The position numbers and the translations under genes were made by a program. From Acidobacteriota bacterium (GTDB taxonomy: Bacteria; Acidobacteriota; Terriglobia; Acidiferrales; UBA7541): a DNA stretch of 22,655 nt. The notes beneath the pieces were generated by a model. The model saw nothing but the letters and a program-made list of their open reading frames with translations, made no database searches and was not told the origin of the DNA. This document shows, piece after piece, positions 15,035 through 21,793 of this stretch. Position 1 is the stretch's first letter, and each line of letters opens with the position of its first letter. The stretch covers positions 1 through 22,655 of the forward strand of contig QHYP01000020.1 in NCBI GenBank assembly GCA_003224195.1. The letters are read 5' to 3'.

Positions 15035-16255
15035 CTATTCGCGGAGTCCGATCCACTGAGTCAGAGGCTGCGCTTTTCCGTCCGCCGCCTCGTAAACGAT
15101 GTCGCTCATTTTGACCACGTCTGGAACCGTGACCTCGCGCCCGCCCAGGCCGCAGATGAACCCCGGGATCGGAGGCCGCTTGGCGCTTGGATACATTGCG
15201 GCGCGAACTTCGGTCGCGAGCACACCGCTCAAGTAGGGCGCGCCGAGGGAGAAGTCGCGGTCGATGATACCGACCGCGGCAAAGCGCCCGAGCGATTTCG
15301 CAAGCTCTTCCGCGGCGAACGGACGGAACCACCGCATGCGCACAAACCCAACTTTCTTGCCTTCCTTGCGCATTTGCCGGATCGCTACTTTGACCGGTAT
15401 CGAGAGAGTTCCCATGCCTACGAGCACGATGTCGGCGTCCTCGGTCTCATACTCTTCGAAGAATGGATTGCCGTAACTCCGGCCGAAGATGCGTTCGAAA
15501 TCTCGATAGACTTCGCGGATCACAGTGTAGGACCGTTCCATCGCGGCGGCGGTCTGGCGGCGGATTTCCATCAGCCAGTCTTCGTTCGCCTGCGGGGCAA
15601 CCGTGATGGGATTATCGGGATGAAGCAACAGGTCGCCGCGGTCGTATCGGGGGAGAAAGGCGTTGACTTTTTCGCTCGACGGAATCTTCACCAGCGCCTG
15701 CGAGTGCGTGAGAAACGCGCCGTCGCAACTGATGGCGCACGGGAGGAAGACCCGCCGGTCCTCCGCGACCCGGTAGGCAATCAACGCCGTGTCGAGCGCC
15801 TCCTGCGCGTTATCGACCCAAACGAGCTGCCAGCCGAGGTCGCGCACGGCCAGCGCGTCGTTGTGTTCGACACCGAAGGCGCCGGGATCGTCGAGCGCGC
15901 GATTGCCCACCATCGCGACCATGGGGATGCGCAGCGCCGGCGTCACGGTCAGCGCCTCGAAGGCGTACATCCAGCCCACCCCGCTGCTGCCGCAGAACAC
16001 CCGCGCGCCCGCCGCCGAGGCGTGCTTCACGATTTCAAACTGCGAATGCTCGCTTTCCGCGACGATGTACTCGCAGTCGAGCTCGCCGTTGGCCACCAGC
16101 TTGGCCACATACTGCATCACCGTGTCGTAGGGACGAATCGGGTAGGCCGTGATCACGTCCACATCGGCCAGCTTGCAGGCGACCGCAATCGCTTCGCTTC
16201 CGGTGATGAGTGCGGTTGTCTCGGCGTCCTTGATTTCCAGTGCCGCTTGCGTCAT
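15035..16255 (-). CDS. 2-oxoacid:ferredoxin oxidoreductase alpha subunit with oxalate-type active site
   Basis: This 406-residue alpha subunit combines the pyrimidine-binding PFOR domain I (about 15-235) and domain II (about 260-380). The substrate motif reads YPIRP with Arg41, where pyruvate enzymes have YPITP. A second feature, N-R-A-L-D-D-P-G-A-F, places Arg119, Asp122 and Phe127. From memory, Moorella oxalate oxidoreductase uses Arg31, Arg109, Asp112 and Phe117 at these points, a constant offset of 10. This is the strongest evidence for oxalate as substrate. Glu68 (AESEHS) fits the TPP-activating glutamate. The ATG at 16255 is chosen over a GTG at 16276 because GGGAGA lies about 9 nt upstream. 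It sits 24 nt after the gamma-delta gene and 48 nt before beta. Confidence 0.92.
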   Translation of the reverse strand: MTQAALEIKDAETTALITGSEAIAVACKLADVDVITAYPIRPYDTVMQYVAKLVANGELDCEYIVAESEHSQFEIVKHASAAGARVFCGSSGVGWMYAFEALTVTPALRIPMVAMVGNRALDDPGAFGVEHNDALAVRDLGWQLVWVDNAQEALDTALIAYRVAEDRRVFLPCAISCDGAFLTHSQALVKIPSSEKVNAFLPRYDRGDLLLHPDNPITVAPQANEDWLMEIRRQTAAAMERSYTVIREVYRDFERIFGRSYGNPFFEEYETEDADIVLVGMGTLSIPVKVAIRQMRKEGKKVGFVRMRWFRPFAAEELAKSLGRFAAVGIIDRDFSLGAPYLSGVLATEVRAAMYPSAKRPPIPGFICGLGGREVTVPDVVKMSDIVYEAADGKAQPLTQWIGLRE

Positions 16256-16279
16256 GACGGATCTTCTCCCTTGCACACT

Positions 16280-17458
16280 CTAGGCGCCGTCTTCGCGCGC
16301 GATTTCCATCATTTCGGGCACCTGCTCCTCATACTGCCCGCGATAACGGAAACCATGGGACCGCTCAGGCCTGTGCTCGATCTTCTCCTTGAGCCACGCC
16401 TGGTAAACTGGCTTATCCTTCCTCCACATCTCCCACTGGCTGGCATTGTCCTGGAAGGCAATCTCGTTGACCATGGTCACGCAATCCTTCACCGGGCAGA
16501 CGGCTTCGCATACTCCGCAGCCACAACAGGCCTCCATATTCGCGTCGTAGAGGCCCTCCGGAGTTACGTCGAAGCACGAATCCGGGCATTGCAGCCAGCA
16601 CAGCGTGCACTTGATGCAGGTATCGAAGTTCACGACCGGCCGCATCGTGCGTGTCGTGAATTTCTTGAAGGTAGGATTACGCGCCGGCTGATACCCCCCG
16701 GATTTTTGGCTTTCGGGATCCTGCATGGTGTGGCCCGGCGCAATGCCGGGAATCGCAATGCCCTCGCCCATCTCCCACCACTTGGGCAATTCAAATTTAT
16801 ACGGCTCCTCGGGATTCCCCTGTTCGGGTCGCACGGTTACCGAGGTGATCCGCTCGTACGACCGCGCCGCCGAGCTGGCCTTCACCGGGTCCTGCCACTC
16901 CTGCATGATTGCCTTTTGCACCGACTCGAGACCGAACAGTTCCGGCAGCAGTCGGGCGATCGCGCCGAGGATGCGCACATCCGTATGGTCGTCCTTATAA
17001 ACCCATAGTCCGGAGAAGCTGGGGATTCCTTTGACGATCGCGAGTTGATAAGGATATTCCTTGCGGTGGCACATCGGGATGAGCGTTTCGGGCTGCTCTC
17101 GCGAGGTGACGATCAGAGTCCCACCGGGCTTGGTCAGCCGATTGATGGGCTGCAAGCCGTACCATGCCCAGGACTCCACCCCTTTGCACAGCGTGTCGTC
17201 CACGGCGATCGAGATATCCACTTCTTTGGGCTCGTACTTCGCCATCCCCTCTTCGAGCGTGAGGTCGTCCGTGGCGACGATTGCGAAGCTCTTGGCGGGA
17301 ATCCCGTTGCGTTCGGGGCTGTCGCCATAGCGCCCGAAGGAGATCCCGGGCTTCCCTTCGCAGTGCGCCGCCAGAACAATCGCGCGGCTGATATTTTTGG
17401 CGAGTGTCTTCTGGAAAATACCGCGGTAAACGATTTCGACTGCGAAGAGCCGTCCCAT
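16280..17458 (-). CDS. 2-oxoacid:ferredoxin oxidoreductase, fused gamma-delta (ferredoxin) subunit
   Basis: This 392-residue fusion has an N-terminal gamma domain (about 1-190; MGRLFAVEIVYRGIF start, PGGTLIV near 111-117), a linker with WWEMGEG (227-233), and a delta-type 2[4Fe-4S] ferredoxin domain (about 270-330). The cysteines form CxxCxxCxxxC at C281/C284/C287/C291 and C311/C314/C317/C321, with additional C295, C312 and C326 outside the usual pattern. About 60 charged residues follow the last cysteine and resemble no domain I know. GGGGGAGGT lies about 5 nt before the ATG. It starts 15 nt after the regulator stop, so it is the first enzyme gene of the operon. It would relay electrons from the beta-subunit cluster to a soluble ferredoxin. 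Confidence 0.9.
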   Translation of the reverse strand: MGRLFAVEIVYRGIFQKTLAKNISRAIVLAAHCEGKPGISFGRYGDSPERNGIPAKSFAIVATDDLTLEEGMAKYEPKEVDISIAVDDTLCKGVESWAWYGLQPINRLTKPGGTLIVTSREQPETLIPMCHRKEYPYQLAIVKGIPSFSGLWVYKDDHTDVRILGAIARLLPELFGLESVQKAIMQEWQDPVKASSAARSYERITSVTVRPEQGNPEEPYKFELPKWWEMGEGIAIPGIAPGHTMQDPESQKSGGYQPARNPTFKKFTTRTMRPVVNFDTCIKCTLCWLQCPDSCFDVTPEGLYDANMEACCGCGVCEAVCPVKDCVTMVNEIAFQDNASQWEMWRKDKPVYQAWLKEKIEHRPERSHGFRYRGQYEEQVPEMMEIAREDGA

Positions 17459-17473
17459 CAGAAACCTCCCCCG

Positions 17474-18181
17474 CTACAACTTCTTCAAAACGATCCGTTC
17501 GATCTCTTCGATATGCCTGCGCATCGCTTTCTCGGCGGCCGGTGCGTTTCGGCGGCAGATCGCGCTTAAGATACGAACGTGGCCTGCAAACGACTTTTGC
17601 AGGCGGCCCCCGACCTGCAGCGACCGCTCGCGGCTTTCCCGCAAAAGATCCATGAAGACATCCAGAACTTTCAACACGACACTGTTCTTCGCGGCGCGGG
17701 CGATCGCGTAATGGAATTCGGAGTCCTCCTCAACGGCCAACTCACCGCGTTCGACCTTTTCCTTCTGGCGCCGCAAGATATCCTTGAGCCGGGCGAGGTC
17801 TTCGGGCGTGGCATGCCTGGCCGCGCGCGCGGCAAGTGGCGGCTCAATGATCCTCCGCACATCCAGCAGTTCGCCCACGAGCTCACGCTTCCGTGACAGC
17901 ACGGCCGAGAGAGGGCTGACCAGCGAAGATGCCGAAAGGTCGCGGACGATGGTTCCTTCTCCCTGGCGGGGTTCGACGAGTCCCATTACCTCGAGCGCGC
18001 GGATGGCGTCGCGCAGGGAACTCCGGCTCACTTGAAACGTCTCAGCCAGCTCGCGCTCGGGGGGAAGTCTGTCGCCCGGCTTGAGCAGGCCGTCAGCAAT
18101 CATTCCCTGGACCTGCTGTACGACTTTCTCGTAGAGCTTGGTCTTCTTGACTGCCTCGAATTCGACTGTTGCCATTCCCAT
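17474..18181 (-). CDS. FadR-type GntR-family regulator of the oxalate operon
   Basis: This 235-residue regulator has an N-terminal winged helix (about 12-80; LPPERELAETFQVSRSSLRDA and GEGTIV) and an all-helical FCD ligand domain (about 95-230). The FCD metal-site residues appear present: D and H in DSEFH, H in GHVRI and H in RRHIEE. Such sites often bind small carboxylates, so oxalate or a related acid is a sensible effector (inference). The frame is open to a GTG at 18229, but that lies at or upstream of the predicted transcription start, so an internal ATG at 18181 (or 18175) must be used; neither has a strong Shine-Dalgarno. It is the first gene of the minus-strand operon and is divergent from the porin, the usual arrangement for an autoregulated local regulator. 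Confidence 0.9.
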   Translation of the reverse strand: MGMATVEFEAVKKTKLYEKVVQQVQGMIADGLLKPGDRLPPERELAETFQVSRSSLRDAIRALEVMGLVEPRQGEGTIVRDLSASSLVSPLSAVLSRKRELVGELLDVRRIIEPPLAARAARHATPEDLARLKDILRRQKEKVERGELAVEEDSEFHYAIARAAKNSVVLKVLDVFMDLLRESRERSLQVGGRLQKSFAGHVRILSAICRRNAPAAEKAMRRHIEEIERIVLKKL

Positions 18182-18196
18182 CAAGCTGCCCGGTTT

Positions 18197-18225
18197 CCAG
18201 ATGGTCCGATAACTAGGCCAACTGG
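18197..18225. promoter_or_regulatory. Inverted repeat CCAGATGG ... CCAACTGG, candidate operator
   Basis: CCAGATGG (18197-18204) and CCAACTGG (18218-18225) are inverted repeats matching at 7 of 8 positions, with centres 21 nt apart. They lie between the predicted transcription start (about 18226) and the regulator ATG at 18181. That position suits a roadblock or autorepression site for the FadR-type regulator or a 5' UTR hairpin. It does not match the canonical TGGTnnnACCA FadR-family site. Confidence 0.45.
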
Positions 18226-18232
18226 ACACATC

Positions 18233-18260
18233 TTTATACCACCAGGGCCCCCGCTGTCAA
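18233..18260 (-). promoter_or_regulatory. Sigma-70-type promoter of the regulator-oxidoreductase operon
   Basis: On the minus strand the -35 is TTGACA (18255-18260, exact consensus), followed by a 16-nt spacer and the -10 TATAAA (18233-18238, 5 of 6). Transcription would start near 18226 and read through regulator, gamma-delta, alpha, beta, carrier and small membrane protein. The -35 is one arm of the 19-bp palindrome at 18255-18273. Confidence 0.7.
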
Positions 18261-18273
18261 GAAAATCTTGACA
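18255..18273. promoter_or_regulatory. 19-bp palindrome containing back-to-back -35 boxes
   Basis: The sequence TGTCAAGAAAATCTTGACA has perfect 8-nt arms around AAA. The right arm ends in TTGACA for the plus strand (18268-18273) and the left arm gives TTGACA on the minus strand. It lies between regulator and porin, so a dimeric protein bound here would cover both -35 elements. The obvious candidate binder is the FadR-type regulator. Confidence 0.65.
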
Positions 18274-18297
18274 CCTATTCGCCGAGTGTGCTAAACG
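18268..18297 (+). promoter_or_regulatory. Probable porin promoter
   Basis: TTGACA at 18268-18273 is an exact -35. The best -10 candidate is TAAACG at 18292-18297 (18-nt spacer), preceded by TG at 18289-18290 as in extended -10 promoters. The -10 is poor, so an activator or alternative sigma factor may contribute. The porin ribosome-binding site is GGGAGAGGA at 18332-18340. Confidence 0.4.
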
Positions 18298-18346
18298 CGC
18301 GGCGTCGCGTTCGTAATTCGTCAAATCTTTCCGGGAGAGGAAAAAC

Positions 18347-19927
18347 ATGAGCTCACTAAAGAGAGGTTTTATTCTTCTGGTACTGTTTTTCGTCGCGTCA
18401 GGCTCGCTCGTCCAAGCCCAGGAAAAGAAACCTGCCGACGGCGCGAAATCGGCTTCTACGGGCGCAACCAAGGAAGAAGTCGAGCAGTTGCGCCAGGAAG
18501 TGGCGGAGCTGAAGGCCGTCATCCAGCGGCTACTCCTGGTCAACCAGCAGGGAACTGCAGCCCCTCGCCTCGTGCAGGTCAGCGCCGTGCGGCCCGAGAC
18601 GTCAGCTGAACCGGCCCAGGCTGCGACGGCTGCCCCTTCCAAGACTCAGGAAAAACCGGCTACCGAGCTCAAGTTTCCGGTCGGTGGCGGCGAGGTTCAG
18701 TTGTATGGCCACGCCGACGTGTCGGTAGACTACGTCGACAATGGCCTGGCTAACCGCATCGGCGCAGTCGGCAACAATGGCTGGCTGGCCCAACTCTCGA
18801 GCAACCTGTCCAATTTCGGCATTCGCGGCTCGCGTCGGCTTGTCCCGAATCTGACCGGCGTATTCCAGATCGAAACGGAGGTTTCTTTTTCGGCGACCCC
18901 CGGACCGACCTCAGACAAGCAAGTCAAGCAGGGTGTGGGCTCGCGCGACACCTACGTCGGGGTGCAGGGTAACTGGGGCGCGATCAAGTTGGGCAAGGAA
19001 GACGCTCCCTACAAACGAACTGTGGCGCGCATGGATCCGTTTCTCAACTCGATCGGCGATAGCAGAAGCATCATGGGTAACAGCGGTGGCGACAATCGCG
19101 CTGAGTTCAAAACCCGCGTGCCGCATGCGCTATGGTATGAGTCGCCCAAAATCAAGGGCTTCAACGCGAGCGTTCTGTTTTCTCCCGGGCAGAACCGCGC
19201 GACCGACAATACCATCACCGCACGCGCGGAACCCAACTGCACCGGCGGGAACGATCCTACCTGCAACGACGGCGCCTTTAGTAACAACTTGAGCGCGGCG
19301 GTTACGTACACGAACGGCCCGCTCTATGCCATTGCTGCGTACGAGCATCATGCCAAGGTCAATCGTACGGGCGATGAAGGGGGCTCCTCGGTCTCCGGCG
19401 TCCCGCCGCCTGGATCGGTGGGTATCGCCGATGAAAGCGCTTTTGAAGCGGGTGTTCAGTACGAGTTAAAGCCGACCCGCACTACGGCGAGTTTCCTCTA
19501 TGAAAACCTGAAGCGCTACGCTCCCGCCGCCGCTGCCTTCAATGAACGCACCCGGCCCCTCGGCACTTGGTTGGCCGTCGTTCAAAAGATAACGCCGGCC
19601 GATGATCTCAATTTCGGGTGGGCGCACGCGGGCAAGACGCCCGGCGACCCGGGCGGGCAGATCAATCAACCCGGCTGCTGCGTCATGGTTGCGGGACCCA
19701 TCGACAACAGGTCCAACCTGATCGACATAGGTTACAAGCATCATTTCTTAGAGAAAAGGATGACAACTTATTTCGTGTATGCGAGGCAGATGAATCATCA
19801 GGGTGCCCATTACGACCTGGGTGCAAATGGACACGGGGCCGTTGTCGACCGCCAGGACGCTGCCGAAAACTCCTTCACCGGCTTGACACACCAGGGGGTT
19901 TCGGTCGGACTGATCTACGATTTCTAA
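18347..19927 (+). CDS. Outer-membrane porin with N-terminal coiled coil
   Basis: This 526-residue protein has a signal peptide (LVQAQ cleavage region at about 22-26) and a short Lys/Ala-rich segment. A predicted coiled coil (EEVEQLRQEVAELKAVIQRL, about 44-63) precedes an Ala/Pro-rich linker (about 70-105). A beta-barrel domain follows to the C-terminal phenylalanine (GLIYDF), the usual sorting signal for barrel insertion. Barrel-like strands such as VQLYGHADVSVDYVDN and AVTYTNGPLYAIAAYEHH resemble Gram-negative diffusion porins. The coiled coil may trimerise or reach the peptidoglycan. The ATG has a clear GGGAGAGGA. Divergent placement with a shared palindromic promoter suggests it admits the substrate of the oxidoreductase operon. 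Selectivity cannot be read from sequence. Confidence 0.88.
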   Translation: MSSLKRGFILLVLFFVASGSLVQAQEKKPADGAKSASTGATKEEVEQLRQEVAELKAVIQRLLLVNQQGTAAPRLVQVSAVRPETSAEPAQAATAAPSKTQEKPATELKFPVGGGEVQLYGHADVSVDYVDNGLANRIGAVGNNGWLAQLSSNLSNFGIRGSRRLVPNLTGVFQIETEVSFSATPGPTSDKQVKQGVGSRDTYVGVQGNWGAIKLGKEDAPYKRTVARMDPFLNSIGDSRSIMGNSGGDNRAEFKTRVPHALWYESPKIKGFNASVLFSPGQNRATDNTITARAEPNCTGGNDPTCNDGAFSNNLSAAVTYTNGPLYAIAAYEHHAKVNRTGDEGGSSVSGVPPPGSVGIADESAFEAGVQYELKPTRTTASFLYENLKRYAPAAAAFNERTRPLGTWLAVVQKITPADDLNFGWAHAGKTPGDPGGQINQPGCCVMVAGPIDNRSNLIDIGYKHHFLEKRMTTYFVYARQMNHQGAHYDLGANGHGAVVDRQDAAENSFTGLTHQGVSVGLIYDF

Positions 19928-19950
19928 CCGTCCGATTCGGAGATGCTTTG

Positions 19951-19990
19951 GCCTGGTGGGCGCACGCATACATCACGGCGCCCGCCAGGC
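19951..19990 (+). terminator. Strong hairpin after the porin, likely transcript end
   Basis: GCCTGGTGGGCGC (19951-19963) pairs with GCGCCCGCCAGGC (19978-19990): a 13-bp stem with one G-U pair and a 14-nt loop, 24 nt after the porin stop. There is no U-tract, so it is either a non-canonical terminator or an mRNA 3'-end stabiliser. The remaining sequence to 20189 shows no gene. Confidence 0.5.
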
Positions 19991-20189
19991 GCCCGGTCAG
20001 CGTGCTTGTTCGCATTGAAAAGCTGCCTCGGTACCGCTGACGGCACTCAACTGCGTCGTGTTCGCATGGCCTGTCTCCCGCCAACGAAGTGCGGCGAATC
20101 TTACCTGGTGTGTGTCTGGTCGTCAAAGCGAAGCGGGGAAGCTCCGGCGCGGCCTCCCGTCTCCATGAGCCCTCCTGACGTAGCAATAG

Positions 20190-20447
20190 TGTCCAGATTT
20201 TAAGTGGGGCACAACAATAAGTTGGCATTGCTTCCGGCACACGCATGCTCCATTACTCGGCGGAGTCGGGGAATCACTGCGAACGGCTCAGGCAATTCTC
20301 AGGCACTCTGACCTGAAAACAACTCTCAACATCTATACGCACGCGATCCCTGAGTCTCAAAAGCGCGCGGTAGCGAAGGTAGCCGGCTTAGTGTTCCCAA
20401 GTGTTCCCGGGTTTTCAGCGGATACAGAAAACGGGAAAGTGAACTGA
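20190..20447 (+). pseudogene. C-terminal fragment of a tyrosine recombinase/integrase
   Basis: A frame without an obvious start encodes WHCFRHTHAPLL, then AQAILRHSDLKTTLNIYTHA, then AIPESQKRAVAKVAGLVFP, ending at TGA 20445-20447. These are the HxxR box, the late RHSDL (usual GHSDL) box and the catalytic-tyrosine region of tyrosine integrases. The N-terminal part, including the first catalytic arginine, is absent, and the upstream sequence (a TAG at 20187) is unrelated. It is a relic of an element once integrated beside this tRNA gene. The fragment ends 26 nt from the tRNA 3' end. Its family style differs from that of the complete integrase on the other side. Confidence 0.8.
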
Positions 20448-20473
20448 TTGAAAGGAAGTGAGTTAGGAAATTC

Positions 20474-20548
20474 TGGAGCCGAGGGCGAGAGTTGAACTCG
20501 CGACCTGCCGATTACGAATCGGCTGCTCTACCACTGAGCTACCTCGGC
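20474..20548 (-). tRNA. tRNA-Thr (anticodon CGT)
   Basis: The minus strand folds into a full cloverleaf: acceptor GCCGAGG/CCTCGGC, D arm GCTC/GAGC, anticodon stem GCCGA/TCGGC with loop TTCGTAA, and T arm GCGAG/CTCGC with loop TTCAACT. The anticodon CGT reads ACG threonine codons. CCA is encoded at 20474-20476 after discriminator T. It sits between two convergent integrase genes and is a probable attachment site. Confidence 0.95.
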
Positions 20549-20599
20549 ACCGTATTGAAACTAAAGGGGTTAGCCTGTGCGTGGCGGCCAGAAACCCCA

Positions 20600-20621
20600 A
20601 ACCTTCATCGAACCTTCATCG
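20600..20621. repeat. Tandem 11-bp direct repeat between tRNA-Thr and the integrase
   Basis: AACCTTCATCG occurs twice with no gap (20600-20610 and 20611-20621). The second copy covers the end of the integrase gene, including its TGA. Tandem repeats of about this length beside an integrase are typical of arm-type binding sites, but slippage is an alternative. Confidence 0.6.
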
Positions 20622-21677
20622 TTCTGCGAAATGTTTCTCTACCTTGGCCATGGCCTCACGCAAATCGGTCGAATCCACGATGTTATACCGCTCGAAGGTC
20701 GACTCGGTGAGATGCCCCGAAATCTTCATGGCGATGTTTCGCGGAACGCCTGACCGGATGAGATTCCTGACCCCGCTCCGGCGAAGGTCATGGATCAGCA
20801 GGCCCTTGTACTGCCAAACCTTCGGGCCTGTCTTGACTCCCAATCCTACCTGAAGGCACGCGGCTTGGAAAGACTTCCGCAGGTTCCTTCCGTTGAACAC
20901 CCGGCCTTCGGGCGGCAGGTTCTTGACCACTTCGCTCAGTTCCACCGGAAGAGGAAGGAGAATCGGCTCTTCGTTCTTTACTTGATTCCGCTCCAGGCGA
21001 AGCAGCGCTCTCCCGTCCTCGAACTCGATTTGTGACCGTCGGATGGAAAGCGCCGCTCCAACTCTGCACCCTGTGAAGTAGAGAAACGTGAGAAGCGGGC
21101 GAAGGTGTTCCGGCATGGTGTCGCGCAGCTTGATGAAGTCAGGGCGATTTACGAATCCCGTGCGGACATTGTCCTCCTTCAGCATGGGGAAAAAGGGGAT
21201 CGAGGCCAGCTTGCCGTCGCGCCTTGCGATGTTCATCGCCCGCTTCAGAAGCGCAAGACAGCGGTTGATGGTGGCGTTCGCAAGCCCCTCGGCTTGTTTC
21301 TTCTCGATGAATTTGTACAACGTATCCGTCTTGATGGTTCGAACGAGTCTGTTTCGGAAATAGTAATCGGTGTGATTCAGACCCCAAATGTAAGATTCAC
21401 CGTTCTCGTCCTCTTCGAGGCCCTTGTTTCCCTTCGTTTTGTAATCGAGCAGGAGAGACTTCCGGATGTCCTCGTAGCGCAGCTTCCGCGCCTCTTCGAC
21501 GGGCACTCCCTGATCTATTTCCTGGAGCCGCCGGCGCAACAAAGCCGCCGCGACTCGTTCCGACGTTGTCTTGCTATTCTCCTGAATCTGTCGCCCCGAG
21601 CCATCGTAGTACGCGATCCACAGGAAACGGCTCTCTCGTTTTTGGATGATACTTCCCTCTCCCCGTATTCGTTTCAT
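20616..21677 (-). CDS. int: Tyrosine recombinase (site-specific integrase)
   Basis: This 353-residue integrase has an N-terminal arm-type region, a core-binding SAM-like domain (about 60-165) and a catalytic domain. Catalytic residues are visible in order: Arg in TGCRVGAALS, HxxR in HDLRRSG, His in SGHLT, and the nucleophile Tyr in FERYNIV. The ATG at 21677 is preferred, as GAGGTG lies 7 nt upstream. A frame extending to a GTG at 21797 overlaps the excisionase stop by 4 nt (GTGA), but its 40 extra residues are low-complexity. It ends 67 nt from the 5' end of tRNA-Thr and points toward it. It should insert or excise the element that continues rightward past the window. Confidence 0.93.
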   Translation of the reverse strand: MKRIRGEGSIIQKRESRFLWIAYYDGSGRQIQENSKTTSERVAAALLRRRLQEIDQGVPVEEARKLRYEDIRKSLLLDYKTKGNKGLEEDENGESYIWGLNHTDYYFRNRLVRTIKTDTLYKFIEKKQAEGLANATINRCLALLKRAMNIARRDGKLASIPFFPMLKEDNVRTGFVNRPDFIKLRDTMPEHLRPLLTFLYFTGCRVGAALSIRRSQIEFEDGRALLRLERNQVKNEEPILLPLPVELSEVVKNLPPEGRVFNGRNLRKSFQAACLQVGLGVKTGPKVWQYKGLLIHDLRRSGVRNLIRSGVPRNIAMKISGHLTESTFERYNIVDSTDLREAMAKVEKHFAER

Positions 21678-21793
21678 AATGTACACCTCACCGGAACCGG
21701 GAGGGCGATTTCCGATGGAAGGCGAGTCGTTACGCTCCAGCCTTTGCCGGCAACTTCCGCCGCCTGGACTCGGTGTTTTTCTCTTTCTGTCCC

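Noticed and set aside
14193..15332. 379-codon minus-strand frame
   Set aside because: Another frame of the beta and alpha genes; it is Arg-rich and motif-free.
14735..17008. 757-codon open frame on the plus strand
   Set aside because: It lies antisense to the beta, alpha and gamma-delta subunit genes, all of which have clear motifs. Its composition is Arg/His/Pro-rich with no domain, typical of a GC-rich shadow.
13958..17458. Assigning the complex to pyruvate:ferredoxin oxidoreductase
   Set aside because: The alpha subunit has YPIRP rather than YPITP plus the R-A-L-D-D-P loop, and the neighbour is an oxalate/formate-family carrier. Pyruvate remains a fallback only.
18182..18229. Longer start (GTG at 18229) of the FadR-type regulator
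   Set aside because: The consensus promoter at 18233-18260 puts the transcription start near 18226, so this codon would be outside or at the very end of the mRNA.
20190..20216. Possible insertion-sequence end at the broken integrase junction
   Set aside because: The sequence around TGTCCAGATTTTAAGTGG resembles some transposon termini, but no transposase, matching inverted end or target duplication is visible.
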